Origin: a virus | Direction: 5' to 3' (one strand) | DNA length: 30,762 bases | Virus record (IMG/VR): IMGVR_UViG_3300037189_004823 | Location: 1 to 30,762 of that record | Shown here: positions 21,848 through 30,663 of the stretch, in pieces | Position numbering within the stretch: position 1 is the first letter of the stretch | How the letters are laid out: the number at the start of each line of letters is the position of its first letter | Translations under genes and position numbers: made by a program | The notes under the pieces: model-generated | Seen by the model: the letters and a program-made list of their open reading frames with translations, nothing else | What the model was told of the DNA's origin: nothing | Database searches by the model: none

Positions 21848-22126
21848 CTAGATACTAGGCTTATCGCGATTTTCTGCCATCGCCTTATTAACACGGACCC
21901 GTTCTTCTTCGATCTCCTTAGGAGTCATCACTATATTCTGATAACTACGAAGATTGGCTAGTTCTCCTGGTTCCATTCGATTGATCACATCTTTGAGAGC
22001 ATGTTCCATATACTTGATTTCTCCGATGTAACCTTCAGGCTTGTTGATCTTCAAACTGCCGATTCGTCCTTCGATGGTACGAACGTAGCCTTGATTTACA
22101 GTAGGGATAAAAATATTCTCGCTCAT
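21848..22126 (-). CDS. Small phage protein of unknown function
   Basis: 92 residues. A beta-like start (NIFIPTVNQGYVRTIEGRIG) is followed by helices (IKYMEHALKDVINRMEPGELANLR, PKEIEEERVRVNKAMAENR). AAAGGAAAAGAG precedes the ATG and the gene starts 21 bases after the RNA ligase stop, so it shares that promoter. No known motif; co-expression with RNA ligase hints at, but does not show, a role in RNA metabolism. Confidence 0.65.
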   Translation of the reverse strand: MSENIFIPTVNQGYVRTIEGRIGSLKINKPEGYIGEIKYMEHALKDVINRMEPGELANLRSYQNIVMTPKEIEEERVRVNKAMAENRDKPSI

Positions 22127-22147
22127 TCTCTTTTCCTTTGAGGTTAA

Positions 22148-23356
22148 TTAGCTGTTGTATTTTACGTCAGGGAACCACGCATCACGAATTTCTTCATACC
22201 GTGCGGTCTTGGTCAGGTTGTTGCGAATCATATTATGCACTAGAGGAAGGATATTCGGCAGAGTATACTCATCGAAGATTCTGAAAAGGATCGGGCGGAC
22301 GAATGCGTCATGCTTCTGTGCTTCATTAAGAGCAAACGCTTTTCGATCCATACCAGCAACTTTCAGTGCAAGATGGTCAGCTTGGATCTTATCAACTACC
22401 CGATAGACTGCGTTGTTAAAATCAGATTCGAACTTAGTGATACGAACACGATCTTCATCGATAAGATGCGCCTTGACATCATCAAGATGTTCCTCAAGAA
22501 TCAGTTCGACAATGTTGCGATCCTGCAGGATAGCTTCCTTAGCCTTATGAATCTGAAGGTACCAATGACACTTCACCTTGGCCATATGACCATCAGCGAA
22601 GCGAATAACAAAACCTTCAACGTCAGTGAGCGTCGAAACATACTCGAGGAAAGCCTTCATATCCGTAATGGGATCGAAGCCTCGAACTTCGGGGATGTCA
22701 TACAACCCTCGATTATAATAGTTGAGAGGCATATATTTGCCGGTCTTGATTTCTCGGACCGCGGTAAGGATCAGTTGATCTTCTTGGCCGTAGTCAAGAA
22801 CAATCTTTTGCTTGCGCGAGCACCATTCGAAAATCGGGCAAAAGCCCAACTCCAAAAGATCGCGAGCATAATCCACGTATTCAATATTGGAATTCTTAAC
22901 GAACTCTTCAACCGGAGCAGCCACATCAGTCAGCCCCATCTTGGTGCCCCAGCGGATCTCGCCGTTGAGCAGGAAAGGAACGATCATAGACCCGTCCAGC
23001 TTCTCAAGGATAACGTGCGGCTGCGACAAGTCAACGATGTGATCTTGCGTTTCAGTACGCTCGTTGACATTGAAGAACTTATGGAACGGACGACGGATTA
23101 TATCACCAGTCTCCGCATCAAAGATGATGCCGCGGCACTCACGCCGAACACGAGCGTTAAAGTTCTCTATTTCATAGTGATCATGGTTTGCGCGAAGATC
23201 ACCATAGTGGATTACTTCCGGAAACGTATCCTCGAACATCACGTTATAGTTGATGACCGTGTAGCCTTCTTTCTGGGCTACTGTAAATTCGGCACGACCT
23301 TCAATCGCCGGCAAAACATCAGATATGTTAGTGATCCTGGGGAAATCATAGTTCAT
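22148..23356 (-). CDS. rnlA: RNA ligase, T4 RnlA family
   Basis: 402 residues (T4 RnlA 374). RRECRGIIFD (71-80) precedes the nucleotidyl motif I EKLDGS (118-123) with the AMP-accepting Lys119. FEWCSR (176-181) fits motif IIIa, EGFVIR (247-252) motif IV and MAKVKCHWY (258-266) motif V. The C-terminal 130 residues are the helical domain typical of this family. Such ligases seal RNA ends, in T4 repairing host tRNA cut by anticodon nucleases as a phage defence. No polynucleotide kinase is seen in the window. The gene has its own sigma70-type promoter and AAGGA seven bases before the ATG. Confidence 0.92.
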   Translation of the reverse strand: MNYDFPRITNISDVLPAIEGRAEFTVAQKEGYTVINYNVMFEDTFPEVIHYGDLRANHDHYEIENFNARVRRECRGIIFDAETGDIIRRPFHKFFNVNERTETQDHIVDLSQPHVILEKLDGSMIVPFLLNGEIRWGTKMGLTDVAAPVEEFVKNSNIEYVDYARDLLELGFCPIFEWCSRKQKIVLDYGQEDQLILTAVREIKTGKYMPLNYYNRGLYDIPEVRGFDPITDMKAFLEYVSTLTDVEGFVIRFADGHMAKVKCHWYLQIHKAKEAILQDRNIVELILEEHLDDVKAHLIDEDRVRITKFESDFNNAVYRVVDKIQADHLALKVAGMDRKAFALNEAQKHDAFVRPILFRIFDEYTLPNILPLVHNMIRNNLTKTARYEEIRDAWFPDVKYNS

Positions 23357-23385
23357 GACATATTCCTTATTTCGATCTATAATTC

Positions 23386-23414
23386 AATATAGACTATATC
23401 AAAAATAAAGTCAA
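23386..23414 (-). promoter_or_regulatory. Sigma70-type promoter of the RNA ligase gene
   Basis: Minus strand TTGACT (23414-23409), 17-base spacer, TATATT (23391-23386), then GAATTATAGA (shared box). The leader carries AAGGA. Confidence 0.9.
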
Positions 23415-23418
23415 GCTG

Positions 23419-23694
23419 TTATACACTAATCCATGATGGGGGAGGAACAATTGTGCTAAGAATATTACCGTGAGAGTCTATCTCTCGTACTTCGACTTGA
23501 GGACGATTTTGATAATGCTTATTCGGAGCAGAATATCCCGGAGGAAGAGAGCGAGTAACGTTTTGCAACGCGCCCGCTTCAATCGCAGCATGGCGGCGGA
23601 TGTACTGTTTAGCTTGTTGCAAATTTGAAGTATATGGATTAGCCCGCCAGGGATACATGTATTGATTCATTTCGTTGTCATACAATACAAACAT
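23419..23694 (-). CDS. Small phage protein of unknown function
   Basis: 91 residues. It begins FVLYDNEMNQYMYPWRANPYTSNLQQAKQYIRRHAAIEAG in pieces that look like a short beta hairpin and a helix, and ends VREIDSHGNILSTIVPPPSW. The start directly follows the stop of the 71-residue gene. The DSHGNILS strand-turn is common in small phage regulators, but no family is recognised. Confidence 0.6.
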   Translation of the reverse strand: MFVLYDNEMNQYMYPWRANPYTSNLQQAKQYIRRHAAIEAGALQNVTRSLPPGYSAPNKHYQNRPQVEVREIDSHGNILSTIVPPPSWISV

Positions 23695-23910
23695 TTATTT
23701 GCCCCTGATGGCATCAAACACCGAATTCTGAAGCTCAGCAGCTTCTTCATGCGAGAGATAGAAGTCAGTAGTTGGATCGTAGTAGGCACCTTCCTTTGGA
23801 TCGTAGTAACTCACTCGACCGTTTGGGTAGAAAAAGGGACCTTCAAGGCCCTTGCGGGCCTGATACTTAGAACGGAAATCTTGAGAAATGTTCAAAACTT
23901 GATAACCCAT
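23695..23910 (-). CDS. Small phage protein of unknown function
   Basis: 71 residues, with an aromatic middle (GPFFYPNGRVSYYDPKEG, AYYDPTTDFYLSHEEAAE) containing two YYDP repeats. It is the first gene after a strong sigma70-type promoter, and GGAG precedes the ATG. Short early proteins of this type often act in host takeover; no motif supports a specific role here. Confidence 0.6.
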   Translation of the reverse strand: MGYQVLNISQDFRSKYQARKGLEGPFFYPNGRVSYYDPKEGAYYDPTTDFYLSHEEAAELQNSVFDAIRGK

Positions 23911-23938
23911 GTCGTGTCTCCGTTGCTATCTATAATTC

Positions 23939-23967
23939 AATATAACAAAACGGGCAACTAATGTCAA
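23939..23967 (-). promoter_or_regulatory. Sigma70-type promoter of two small early genes
   Basis: Minus strand TTGACA (23967-23962), 17-base spacer ending TGT (extended -10), TATATT (23944-23939), then GAATTATAGA, identical in box and -10 to the RNA-ligase promoter. Confidence 0.9.
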
Positions 23968-23976
23968 CCGAAAAAG

Positions 23977-25071
23977 TTAGAAAAGGTTGATTTTTTCCCA
24001 AGGCAGATAGCTTTTTCCGAAGTGACCATAGTTAGTAGTACTGCTATAGATCGGAGAAAACAGGTCGAATCGGTCGATTATGCCTTTTGGAGTTAGGTCG
24101 ACATTCTTGATGATCCATTCAGTCAAGTCTCTGCTGTCCCTATCACTTTCGACATACACACTAGTAGGATTTACCATTCCAATTGCATAACTGAGTTGTA
24201 CCGTAGCCCACTCTGCTTTACCAGAAGCAACTAGATTTTTTGCGAGATATCTAGCCATGTATGCTGCTGACCTATCTACTTTGGTAGGGTCTTTACCAGA
24301 GAATGCGCCGCCGCCATGGGGAGATGAGCCGCCGTATGTATCAACTATAATCTTGCGACCAGTTAATCCGGTATCTCCAACGGGGCCGCCTATCACAAAG
24401 CGTCCGGTTGGATTAATCAAAAATTCAGTATTATTGTCAACTAGATTAGCAGGAATCACTGCACGGATAATCGCTTCGATGCTAGCTCTAACTAATGCAA
24501 TGTTGATGTCGGCATGATGTTGTGATGAGCATACAATTTTCGCGATGCGACTTACTGTGCTGTCATCATTGTATTCTACCGTTACCTGACTTTTAGCATC
24601 GGGGCCTAACCACGTGCCTTCATTAGAGCGGCGAACCTGGGACAATGCTTCTACAATCCTATGTGAATAATAGATAGGAGCCGGCATAAAATTTTCAGTT
24701 TCTTTACATGCATATCCGAACATCAAACCTTGATCTCCGGCGCCGAAATTGTCAGTGCCTAAAGCAATGTCCGAACTTTGCTCGTGCATAAAATTAGTGA
24801 CGTTGAGGGTTTTCCAATGAAACCCCTCTTGTTCATACCCAATGTTCTTTACGACACGCCTAACCATATATTCTAAATCAAGGCTATCTATCTCGCCCTT
24901 AAACTCACCTGCGACAACTACCTGATCAGTAGTAACCAATGTCTCACACGCACATCTTAGTGAAGTATCTCTATTTGCCATTATCATATCTAGGATGCCG
25001 TCACTAATGGCATCAGCAACTTTATCTGGGTGACCTTCGGAAACGCTTTCACTGGTAAATAGATATGTCAC
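23977..25071 (-). CDS. metK: S-adenosylmethionine synthetase
   Basis: 364 residues from GTG 25071 (bacterial MetK about 384). A TTG 21 bases earlier is open too, but alignment to LFTSESVSEGHPDK favours the GTG, with AGAGGA ten bases upstream. Signatures: GHPDK (13-17) binding ATP, GAGDQGLMFGY (110-120), GDTGLTGRKI, and the loop GGGAFSGKDPTKVDRSAA near residue 245. It makes S-adenosylmethionine from methionine and ATP. In a phage this can feed DNA methylation or other methyl transfers, or replace host supply. No methylase or SAM-using enzyme is in the window. It lies 53 bases after the 1065-residue virion gene. Confidence 0.96.
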   Translation of the reverse strand: MTYLFTSESVSEGHPDKVADAISDGILDMIMANRDTSLRCACETLVTTDQVVVAGEFKGEIDSLDLEYMVRRVVKNIGYEQEGFHWKTLNVTNFMHEQSSDIALGTDNFGAGDQGLMFGYACKETENFMPAPIYYSHRIVEALSQVRRSNEGTWLGPDAKSQVTVEYNDDSTVSRIAKIVCSSQHHADINIALVRASIEAIIRAVIPANLVDNNTEFLINPTGRFVIGGPVGDTGLTGRKIIVDTYGGSSPHGGGAFSGKDPTKVDRSAAYMARYLAKNLVASGKAEWATVQLSYAIGMVNPTSVYVESDRDSRDLTEWIIKNVDLTPKGIIDRFDLFSPIYSSTTNYGHFGKSYLPWEKINLF

Positions 25072-25123
25072 TGTATATAAATCCTCTATCAATAGTTATG
25101 TAGAAAACAAAAGTATCAAAAAT

Positions 25124-28100
25124 TTAGTTGATCCAGCAATCACAGTTGCAGTTAATTACATGATCAATCGCTTCGGGGATCGACAATGTTGCAGGTAGTA
25201 TCGTACTCGTTATAAATCTAGGATCAAGATTTGGTGGAAGATTAACAGGATCGTATTCGGGTGCGGGTTTAATAAACGGAACTAATGTTATCGGTGACAA
25301 TATTTCAGTAGTAGGGCCTATAGGTACGCGTGGACCAGAAGAAGGATTGGGGTCGGCCCCTAGCAATGGTCCAGTGATATCACCGGGTGCAGTGCCTGCA
25401 GTGGGTTGATATTTCGGTAAATCAGGATTATATGTTCCGATCGGGGAAGGAGTTAATACATTTCCACCGTCATCAATATTACCGGGCCATGATGGTATCG
25501 TATAGTCTGTCCCTGTAGTTAGATTAGTGATGCCATCAACTGCACCTCCGATTGTTCCGTTCGTGGTAACTGCTTTCTGACTATCTGAAGTTGGAGTGTC
25601 CGGAATAGAATTATCTAGTTCAAGTCCTGCCAATGCGAGTCTAGTTTGATTTCTGGATTCTCGCATCATTGCAACTAAACTTTGTCCACCGACGGTGTTC
25701 AAGTCGGCAAGTGCTTCCAATGTTTGCACAGTCATGTGCGGTCTGGTGTCTTGCGCTGCTGCAGGAAGCGTGTCTACAAAGTTAGACAATTGGTTTGGGT
25801 AGGATGTTGAGAAGTAATTCTTTGGGATCGACACCGGAGTTAATGCCTTATAGCGAGTACGTTGCTCCCGTTTTAGTTGAGCACCACATATATCCCAGTA
25901 TGCATTCAAGTACACGCTTTGCTCTATATTATTTTGATAGATCGAAGAAATCTCGGCATTTGCTTGTGAGACATAACCTTGAACGACACTATTCATAGGA
26001 TCGGGCCATGCTACGGTACCTGATATGGTATTCGTGCCTCCGGTGGCAATTTCCCCTGTCACGGTTACGGGTAATGCCCCAATCGGGGGAGCTTCAATCG
26101 TAGCAGTCGGCAATGACGTAGTTTCAATACCGGAAGAACTTATTCTTACTGTGGTTACTTTACCAAAAGTTGTCATGTCCATATCATCTGTCCCGATCGA
26201 GACGATTGCAGTAGCACCCGAACCTCCCGAAATAGTAATAGAAGGGACTGGGGCATTTCCTCGCCCATATCCGCCGCCAGGATCAGTAACTGTAATTCCG
26301 ATTATACTATAATATGTGGTAGGACCAACAGTCCTGGTCGCACAGTCTATCGTAACCTGCGCTTCACTCCATGTGGTAGCTAGATAGTTTTCTCGGTAGA
26401 TATTATGTAGTTTGGTTGTGCTTACATTTTGTATTCTATTTTGCAGTAATTCCCAGGGATAAGGTAAGCCTGTCAGACATCCGAATGCATCAGACATCGT
26501 ATATGTGCCATTGGGGCCGCTGCCTAACGCAGTAATTGAATTGGCGGCGTCGGTTGATATTTGTGCAGTTGGTTTGCTAGTGCCTGCAGTCAACGGAAGA
26601 TTAGCGTTGTTTTCTAATCCTTGGATCGCTTTGCCCAATCGATTGATATCAGTAAACTTGATGTTACGAACCTGGCGCATCGCAAAAGACCAAGCTCCTG
26701 CTGCTATCGCCTGATCGAGAGGTATGATATCTCTGAGATATGCGCCGAATCCAATCGGAACATCGTTGTAGTTAGTTGAATTTAATGCTCTCTCGTATGT
26801 AGAAGGAACACTAGTTGGAATTTGAATTCCAACATATGTTCTCATAGTAGGGGTGTCCAATGCCATATTGATCGCGCCGTCGACGTACAATAGATAGTAG
26901 GTCTTACTATTCGTAGGGACTACATCGGCATTGTATATAGGAACAGTCATCGCAGCATAACTGATAGGAAACATCATCTTGACATCTAGCAAGTCTGATA
27001 ACGCAGTCAACCCAAGAGTCTTGCATTGTAGCGGCGCTAGCACATCAATTAAATTTTGTCCAGTTATGATCAAGTACGCACCGTAAATCTTTTGTTCTTG
27101 AAGTTTAGTAGGAGTAATAATAGTACCATCAGAGATATCTTGAATCTCGTTGATGTCTAGACCCGCTGCTAATAAAGCTAAGCTCAAATCTTTAGTTAGG
27201 GCGCCAGCCGTAGTGATTGCCTTCAACAAGTTAGAAGGTAATCCAAACGATTCAATATCCTGCAAGTCGATAACTTTACCTAGATTGATCAAGTCAGTGC
27301 CAAACTCGAATGATGAGAGGTTGACACCGGCAATGTCTCCTGTCATCAAATCATTCATATTGCTGTACACGCCGTCAAGGAACTGAGCAGAGTTACTAGC
27401 AATAGAAATTGTTTGATTTTCTTGAGTGATCCACCCTGATATTTGAGAGAACGAATTTGTGAACTCTGAATAATTTGGATTAGCTGCTGTCGGCTCATCG
27501 CTGTTCCAATTAAACTCGTTCCACGCCTGCAACGCGTGAAGTCTTAGATACCCCCATTGTGTTACTGATATGTTTGGATTGGTAGTGTTATACGGAAGCC
27601 AAGTAGCTGACTGTCCTTGAAGGGTTATTCCTTCTATTCCATATCCGGACGTTGCTGGTCCTGGCAATGCCGACGGATATCCGTTTTGAATTCCATAATT
27701 TACTGCTGCGGTTGTCCAGATGCCTGCAGGATCTTCTGCGACATATGTAGGTGGTTTAGCGTTGCCTAATACTGGAAGTGTGCCACTGCCGATAGAGATC
27801 AATTGATCATACGTATCATTTGTTATTGTAGTATTGCCGGGAGTAAAAGTCGCGACCATCGGAGTAGGGGTGCTGACTGTCGAACTAGTACTTAATAGCC
27901 ATCTACTTCCACTAGTTGTGCCGTCACTATTACTTAGGTTGCCGATAATAGTGGTACCGGGAGTTACTCCGGTACCACTGAGCGTCATTCCTAACTCGAT
28001 CTTACCTTCCTTGCCCGAAGTCACCGACCCAACTTGAAGTATGTCTCCGCTCGGTGATCCTGCTCCACTAATGATGCAATTTGCCAACGTTGCTGTTTTT

Positions 28101-28321
28101 ATAGGATTTCCCGGTTCCCCTCTCAGATAGGCGTCGTTGATCGCATATGTCAAACAACGCAATACTGTATGATTGATCAAAGATCCGGGTGTATAAGAAG
28201 CATTAGTTTTACTCGCGCCCATATACGATGCAGCGACCGGATTAACGTTTAGTCCAATATTACTTAGGAACTGACCGAATACGTTCATTCCTAATGGGCT
28301 CTGTTTTCCTGTTTCTGCCAT
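25124..28321 (-). CDS. Large virion structural protein with adhesin-type repeats
   Basis: 1065 residues, low in charge and rich in Thr, Ser, Gly and Asn. The N-terminus (GKQSPLGMNVFGQFLSNIGL) occurs in large structural proteins of aquatic T4-like phages. At about 95-155 a fibre-type module has GMTLSGTGVTPGTTI. The middle (about 300-620) is helical. At about 660-770 a GGGYGRGNAPVPSITISGGSG strand repeat in two copies with ATAIVSIG matches common phage adhesin modules. The tail is Pro-rich and ends in a Cys-containing CNCDCWIN. Baseplate- or tail-associated placement is likely. The upstream start has only a weak ribosome site. Confidence 0.75.
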   Translation of the reverse strand: MAETGKQSPLGMNVFGQFLSNIGLNVNPVAASYMGASKTNASYTPGSLINHTVLRCLTYAINDAYLRGEPGNPIKTATLANCIISGAGSPSGDILQVGSVTSGKEGKIELGMTLSGTGVTPGTTIIGNLSNSDGTTSGSRWLLSTSSTVSTPTPMVATFTPGNTTITNDTYDQLISIGSGTLPVLGNAKPPTYVAEDPAGIWTTAAVNYGIQNGYPSALPGPATSGYGIEGITLQGQSATWLPYNTTNPNISVTQWGYLRLHALQAWNEFNWNSDEPTAANPNYSEFTNSFSQISGWITQENQTISIASNSAQFLDGVYSNMNDLMTGDIAGVNLSSFEFGTDLINLGKVIDLQDIESFGLPSNLLKAITTAGALTKDLSLALLAAGLDINEIQDISDGTIITPTKLQEQKIYGAYLIITGQNLIDVLAPLQCKTLGLTALSDLLDVKMMFPISYAAMTVPIYNADVVPTNSKTYYLLYVDGAINMALDTPTMRTYVGIQIPTSVPSTYERALNSTNYNDVPIGFGAYLRDIIPLDQAIAAGAWSFAMRQVRNIKFTDINRLGKAIQGLENNANLPLTAGTSKPTAQISTDAANSITALGSGPNGTYTMSDAFGCLTGLPYPWELLQNRIQNVSTTKLHNIYRENYLATTWSEAQVTIDCATRTVGPTTYYSIIGITVTDPGGGYGRGNAPVPSITISGGSGATAIVSIGTDDMDMTTFGKVTTVRISSSGIETTSLPTATIEAPPIGALPVTVTGEIATGGTNTISGTVAWPDPMNSVVQGYVSQANAEISSIYQNNIEQSVYLNAYWDICGAQLKREQRTRYKALTPVSIPKNYFSTSYPNQLSNFVDTLPAAAQDTRPHMTVQTLEALADLNTVGGQSLVAMMRESRNQTRLALAGLELDNSIPDTPTSDSQKAVTTNGTIGGAVDGITNLTTGTDYTIPSWPGNIDDGGNVLTPSPIGTYNPDLPKYQPTAGTAPGDITGPLLGADPNPSSGPRVPIGPTTEILSPITLVPFIKPAPEYDPVNLPPNLDPRFITSTILPATLSIPEAIDHVINCNCDCWIN

Positions 28322-28339
28322 ATGCTTTTACTCTATCCA

Positions 28340-28639
28340 CTAGCCAAGTATGAGTTTTTTGTCAGGCACCACTAATCCAGTTGTTGCTTCGATGTACTTT
28401 GCCTTGATACTGTCGTCCGTCAACGCATAAAAAGCGATATTACTAGTGTTTAGTCTTACTTCGGCCTTTACTCCTGCAGTAAACAGACTGGGAACTAATC
28501 CTAGTCCTTGAGGTCCCGGAGCGACCGAAACCGGTTGATGTAAAAGGACTTCAGTGTCTTCTACTTTACTTACTTTAGCGATAATTTCTTCACCGCTATT
28601 CATCTTGAATGTCCATACATCCCCGACCGTGATTTTCAT
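28340..28639 (-). CDS. Sm-like fold phage protein
   Basis: 99 residues. The beginning TVGDVWTFKMNSGEEIIAKVSKVEDTEVLLHQPVSV has the strand order of an Sm/Lsm core, where a GEExIAKV strand follows a first loop. It continues GPQGLGLVPSLF and ends IKAKYIEATTGLVVPD. This arrangement is common in short proteins of T4-like marine phages. Sm proteins bind RNA; whether this one does is unknown. AAAGGA precedes the ATG, and it sits between glutaredoxin and the virion gene in one unit. Confidence 0.7.
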   Translation of the reverse strand: MKITVGDVWTFKMNSGEEIIAKVSKVEDTEVLLHQPVSVAPGPQGLGLVPSLFTAGVKAEVRLNTSNIAFYALTDDSIKAKYIEATTGLVVPDKKLILG

Positions 28640-28651
28640 AATATATTTCCT

Positions 28652-28885
28652 TTATGCTGCTTCTGCTAAAAATTTAGCTCTAAGTTCTGTGAATCCGCCG
28701 ATCAGTTCACCATTAAGGAAAATCTGCGGTACGGTTCGGGCGCGCGGCGCCACTTCTAATAAATCTTCTCTAGTATAGCCTTCCCCAATCTTTCGTTCTT
28801 CATACTCGATGCCCTTCTGTTCTAGAAGTGTTTTAGCCTGTATACAGTAAGGACAGTTGTCTCGTGACCAGATAATTGCGTTCAT
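28652..28885 (-). CDS. Glutaredoxin
   Basis: 77 residues. The redox site is CPYC (11-14), the cis-proline lies in TVP (51-53), and GG (63-64) is the glutathione-contact turn. It passes electrons from glutathione to disulfide substrates, above all class Ia ribonucleotide reductase, whose small subunit gene lies directly upstream. AAGGAG is close to the ATG. It is the same arrangement as T4 nrdC near nrd genes in function, though NrdA is outside the window. Confidence 0.96.
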   Translation of the reverse strand: MNAIIWSRDNCPYCIQAKTLLEQKGIEYEERKIGEGYTREDLLEVAPRARTVPQIFLNGELIGGFTELRAKFLAEAA

Positions 28886-28905
28886 TTTTTCTCCTTATAC
28901 ATCAA

Positions 28906-28913
28906 TACTTATC
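28906..28913 (-). promoter_or_regulatory. Possible late-promoter variant
   Basis: Minus strand GATAAGTA followed by TT, two mismatches to TATAAATA, 20 bases before the glutaredoxin start. If real it would allow late expression of glutaredoxin, Sm-like and virion genes. Confidence 0.3.
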
Positions 28914-28946
28914 GTAATATTAACGGCGACATTTTAATAACTACGG

Positions 28947-30041
28947 TCACAAATTTGGCAATTGGTCATAATCTAACTCAGCCGTCATAGCTCCAATAAC
29001 ATAACTAACCGATTCTGCTTCTTGCAGGGCCGACTGCTTCTTGGAAGTGTCCATATGCTTATTAAACCAGGGAATAGGAGTCGTCTTTGAAGATGGGTTC
29101 CAGTACTTGATTCCAATCTGCTTAAGTGCATCTACCGCATTGAAGTCTACGAAATCAATCATGATGCGCTCGTTGAGGCCGATTACCGGGCCCTTCTTGA
29201 AAAGATACATAGCCCATTCTTTTTCTTCACGAATGACATCTTCATAAATCTTGCGGACTTCTTGTTCACATTCTGTCTTAGCAATAACAAAACGACTATC
29301 TTCTTTGACAACCTGATTGATCATCCATGCCGTCCACTCTTTGTGAAGCAACTCATCATTTAGTATTAATGAAATAATTGCGCCATTGCCCATAAAAATC
29401 TTGTTCTCTACCATTGCAAGTGAAGTAGCAAACGAAACCATGAAGCGGAAAGCTTCAAGCGCGTATGACGCATGAAGTGCTAACCAAATTGCATTGATAT
29501 GTTCTTGCTCTGGTACTTCAATACCAAGTTCTTTCTTGCAATTAAGAATATGCAATCTCTCGTAATAGTCACCTACACTAGCAGCCATATCGATGATCTC
29601 TTTGGTATCGTGAATCGTATTGAATACTTCTTTTGGCACATTGTAGATGTTACGGATAATGTGTGAATATGCGCGCGAGTGAATGTTAGTTTCAAACGAC
29701 GACCATATCAATACCAATGACTCTAGCTCCGGAATTGACGCAACGGGTGAAAAGATTTGAACCGGTGCGCGGCCCTGAATACTATCAAGTGCGGTTTGCC
29801 TTAGTAAGTTACTAGTGAAAATATGGCGTACCGTATCACTTGCTTCCTTGAAGTCGTTCGCATCCTTAGATAAGTTAATTTCTTCGGAAATCCAAAAGAA
29901 TCCACGTTGCATTTCCTCAAACTTTGCAAGTTTGGGCTGGCGGTATTCTTCAAATCGCTGAACAGTCACTACCCCATCCAAAAACATCTTTCGTTTTAGA
30001 TAGTTAGGGACTTCGCTTATATTATATTGATCTTTAGACAT
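28947..30041 (-). CDS. nrdB: Ribonucleotide reductase class Ia, small subunit
   Basis: 364 residues. LDSIQGR with Asp86 and FETNIHSRAYSHIIRN with Glu117, His121 and Tyr125 match the metal and radical sites of E. coli NrdB (Asp84, Glu115, His118, Tyr122); EAFRFMVSF and LNDELLHKEW carry the second-half ligands. Glu117 and His121 are four residues apart, while in E. coli the same pair is three apart, so one residue (Asn119) is inserted. It forms the tyrosyl radical that lets NrdA make deoxynucleotides. It follows the aldolase gene with a TAATG overlap, and glutaredoxin follows. Confidence 0.96.
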   Translation of the reverse strand: MSKDQYNISEVPNYLKRKMFLDGVVTVQRFEEYRQPKLAKFEEMQRGFFWISEEINLSKDANDFKEASDTVRHIFTSNLLRQTALDSIQGRAPVQIFSPVASIPELESLVLIWSSFETNIHSRAYSHIIRNIYNVPKEVFNTIHDTKEIIDMAASVGDYYERLHILNCKKELGIEVPEQEHINAIWLALHASYALEAFRFMVSFATSLAMVENKIFMGNGAIISLILNDELLHKEWTAWMINQVVKEDSRFVIAKTECEQEVRKIYEDVIREEKEWAMYLFKKGPVIGLNERIMIDFVDFNAVDALKQIGIKYWNPSSKTTPIPWFNKHMDTSKKQSALQEAESVSYVIGAMTAELDYDQLPNL

Positions 30042-30661
30042 TAATAATTCCCACTAGCAAGTACGATATGGCAGATATGTTCTAACCGCTCAATGTGTTC
30101 ATAGGCTCTCCATGGTGTGTTAGCAATTGCGACAACACCATGGCCCTTGATTCCAATTATATCATAGTCGATATTACCGTCGGCGTCAAGATTAAAGGAC
30201 TTAAAACATTCATCGGCAAGATGCTGACTAATAGGAGGAACTTCCCCGACATTTTTACCAACTGTAGTATATCTACTTAGTTCAGGAAAATGTTTGACTA
30301 GTTCACTTAGTTCTATTCCGGCATGCATTGCTGCAACACAGTAAGTAGGATGAAGGTGAACAATCACGCGAATATCATCTTTGTGCTGACCCAGTTGCTT
30401 TTGCAATCCAAAGTGTAAAGGCACTTCACCACTTGGTATTAGGTTCTTACTGATAGTAGTGTAGGGCATGTCTTCCCACTGTTCTCCGTTTATCAGCAGC
30501 TTCTTGAACTGATCCGGCTGTAATGTTTGTTTGCGAACCCCACTAGGTGTAATGTAAAAGTGGTCGCGATCATGATGTCTAATCGAGATGTTGCCGTCTC
30601 GACTAGTGATCCAGTTGCGTTTATATGCATCCACTAGGATGTCACAGATTGTTTCTAACAT
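30041..30661 (-). CDS. Class II aldolase / adducin family protein
   Basis: 206 residues, the normal length of FucA-type enzymes (about 215). DGNIS (22-26) and TPSG (38-41) form the phosphate site, SGEVPLH supplies the catalytic Glu79, and the zinc ligands are His102 and His104 in VHLHPTY and His174 in KGHGV. Members cleave sugar phosphates (fuculose-, ribulose-type) or dehydrate methylthioribulose 1-phosphate (MtnB). The actual substrate cannot be read. With metK in the window, MtnB-like methionine salvage is one possibility. It lies between the hydroxymethyltransferase and nrdB genes. Confidence 0.85.
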   Translation of the reverse strand: MLETICDILVDAYKRNWITSRDGNISIRHHDRDHFYITPSGVRKQTLQPDQFKKLLINGEQWEDMPYTTISKNLIPSGEVPLHFGLQKQLGQHKDDIRVIVHLHPTYCVAAMHAGIELSELVKHFPELSRYTTVGKNVGEVPPISQHLADECFKSFNLDADGNIDYDIIGIKGHGVVAIANTPWRAYEHIERLEHICHIVLASGNY

Positions 30662-30663
30662 TG

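Noticed and set aside
22310-23392. Open frame of 360 codons on the plus strand opposite the RNA ligase gene
   Set aside because: The minus strand shows all ligase motifs; codon bias of that gene explains the open antisense frame.
23945-23995. Possible terminator after metK (AACC...GGTT with T runs)
   Set aside because: The stem is only four pairs and overlaps the next promoter; not convincing.
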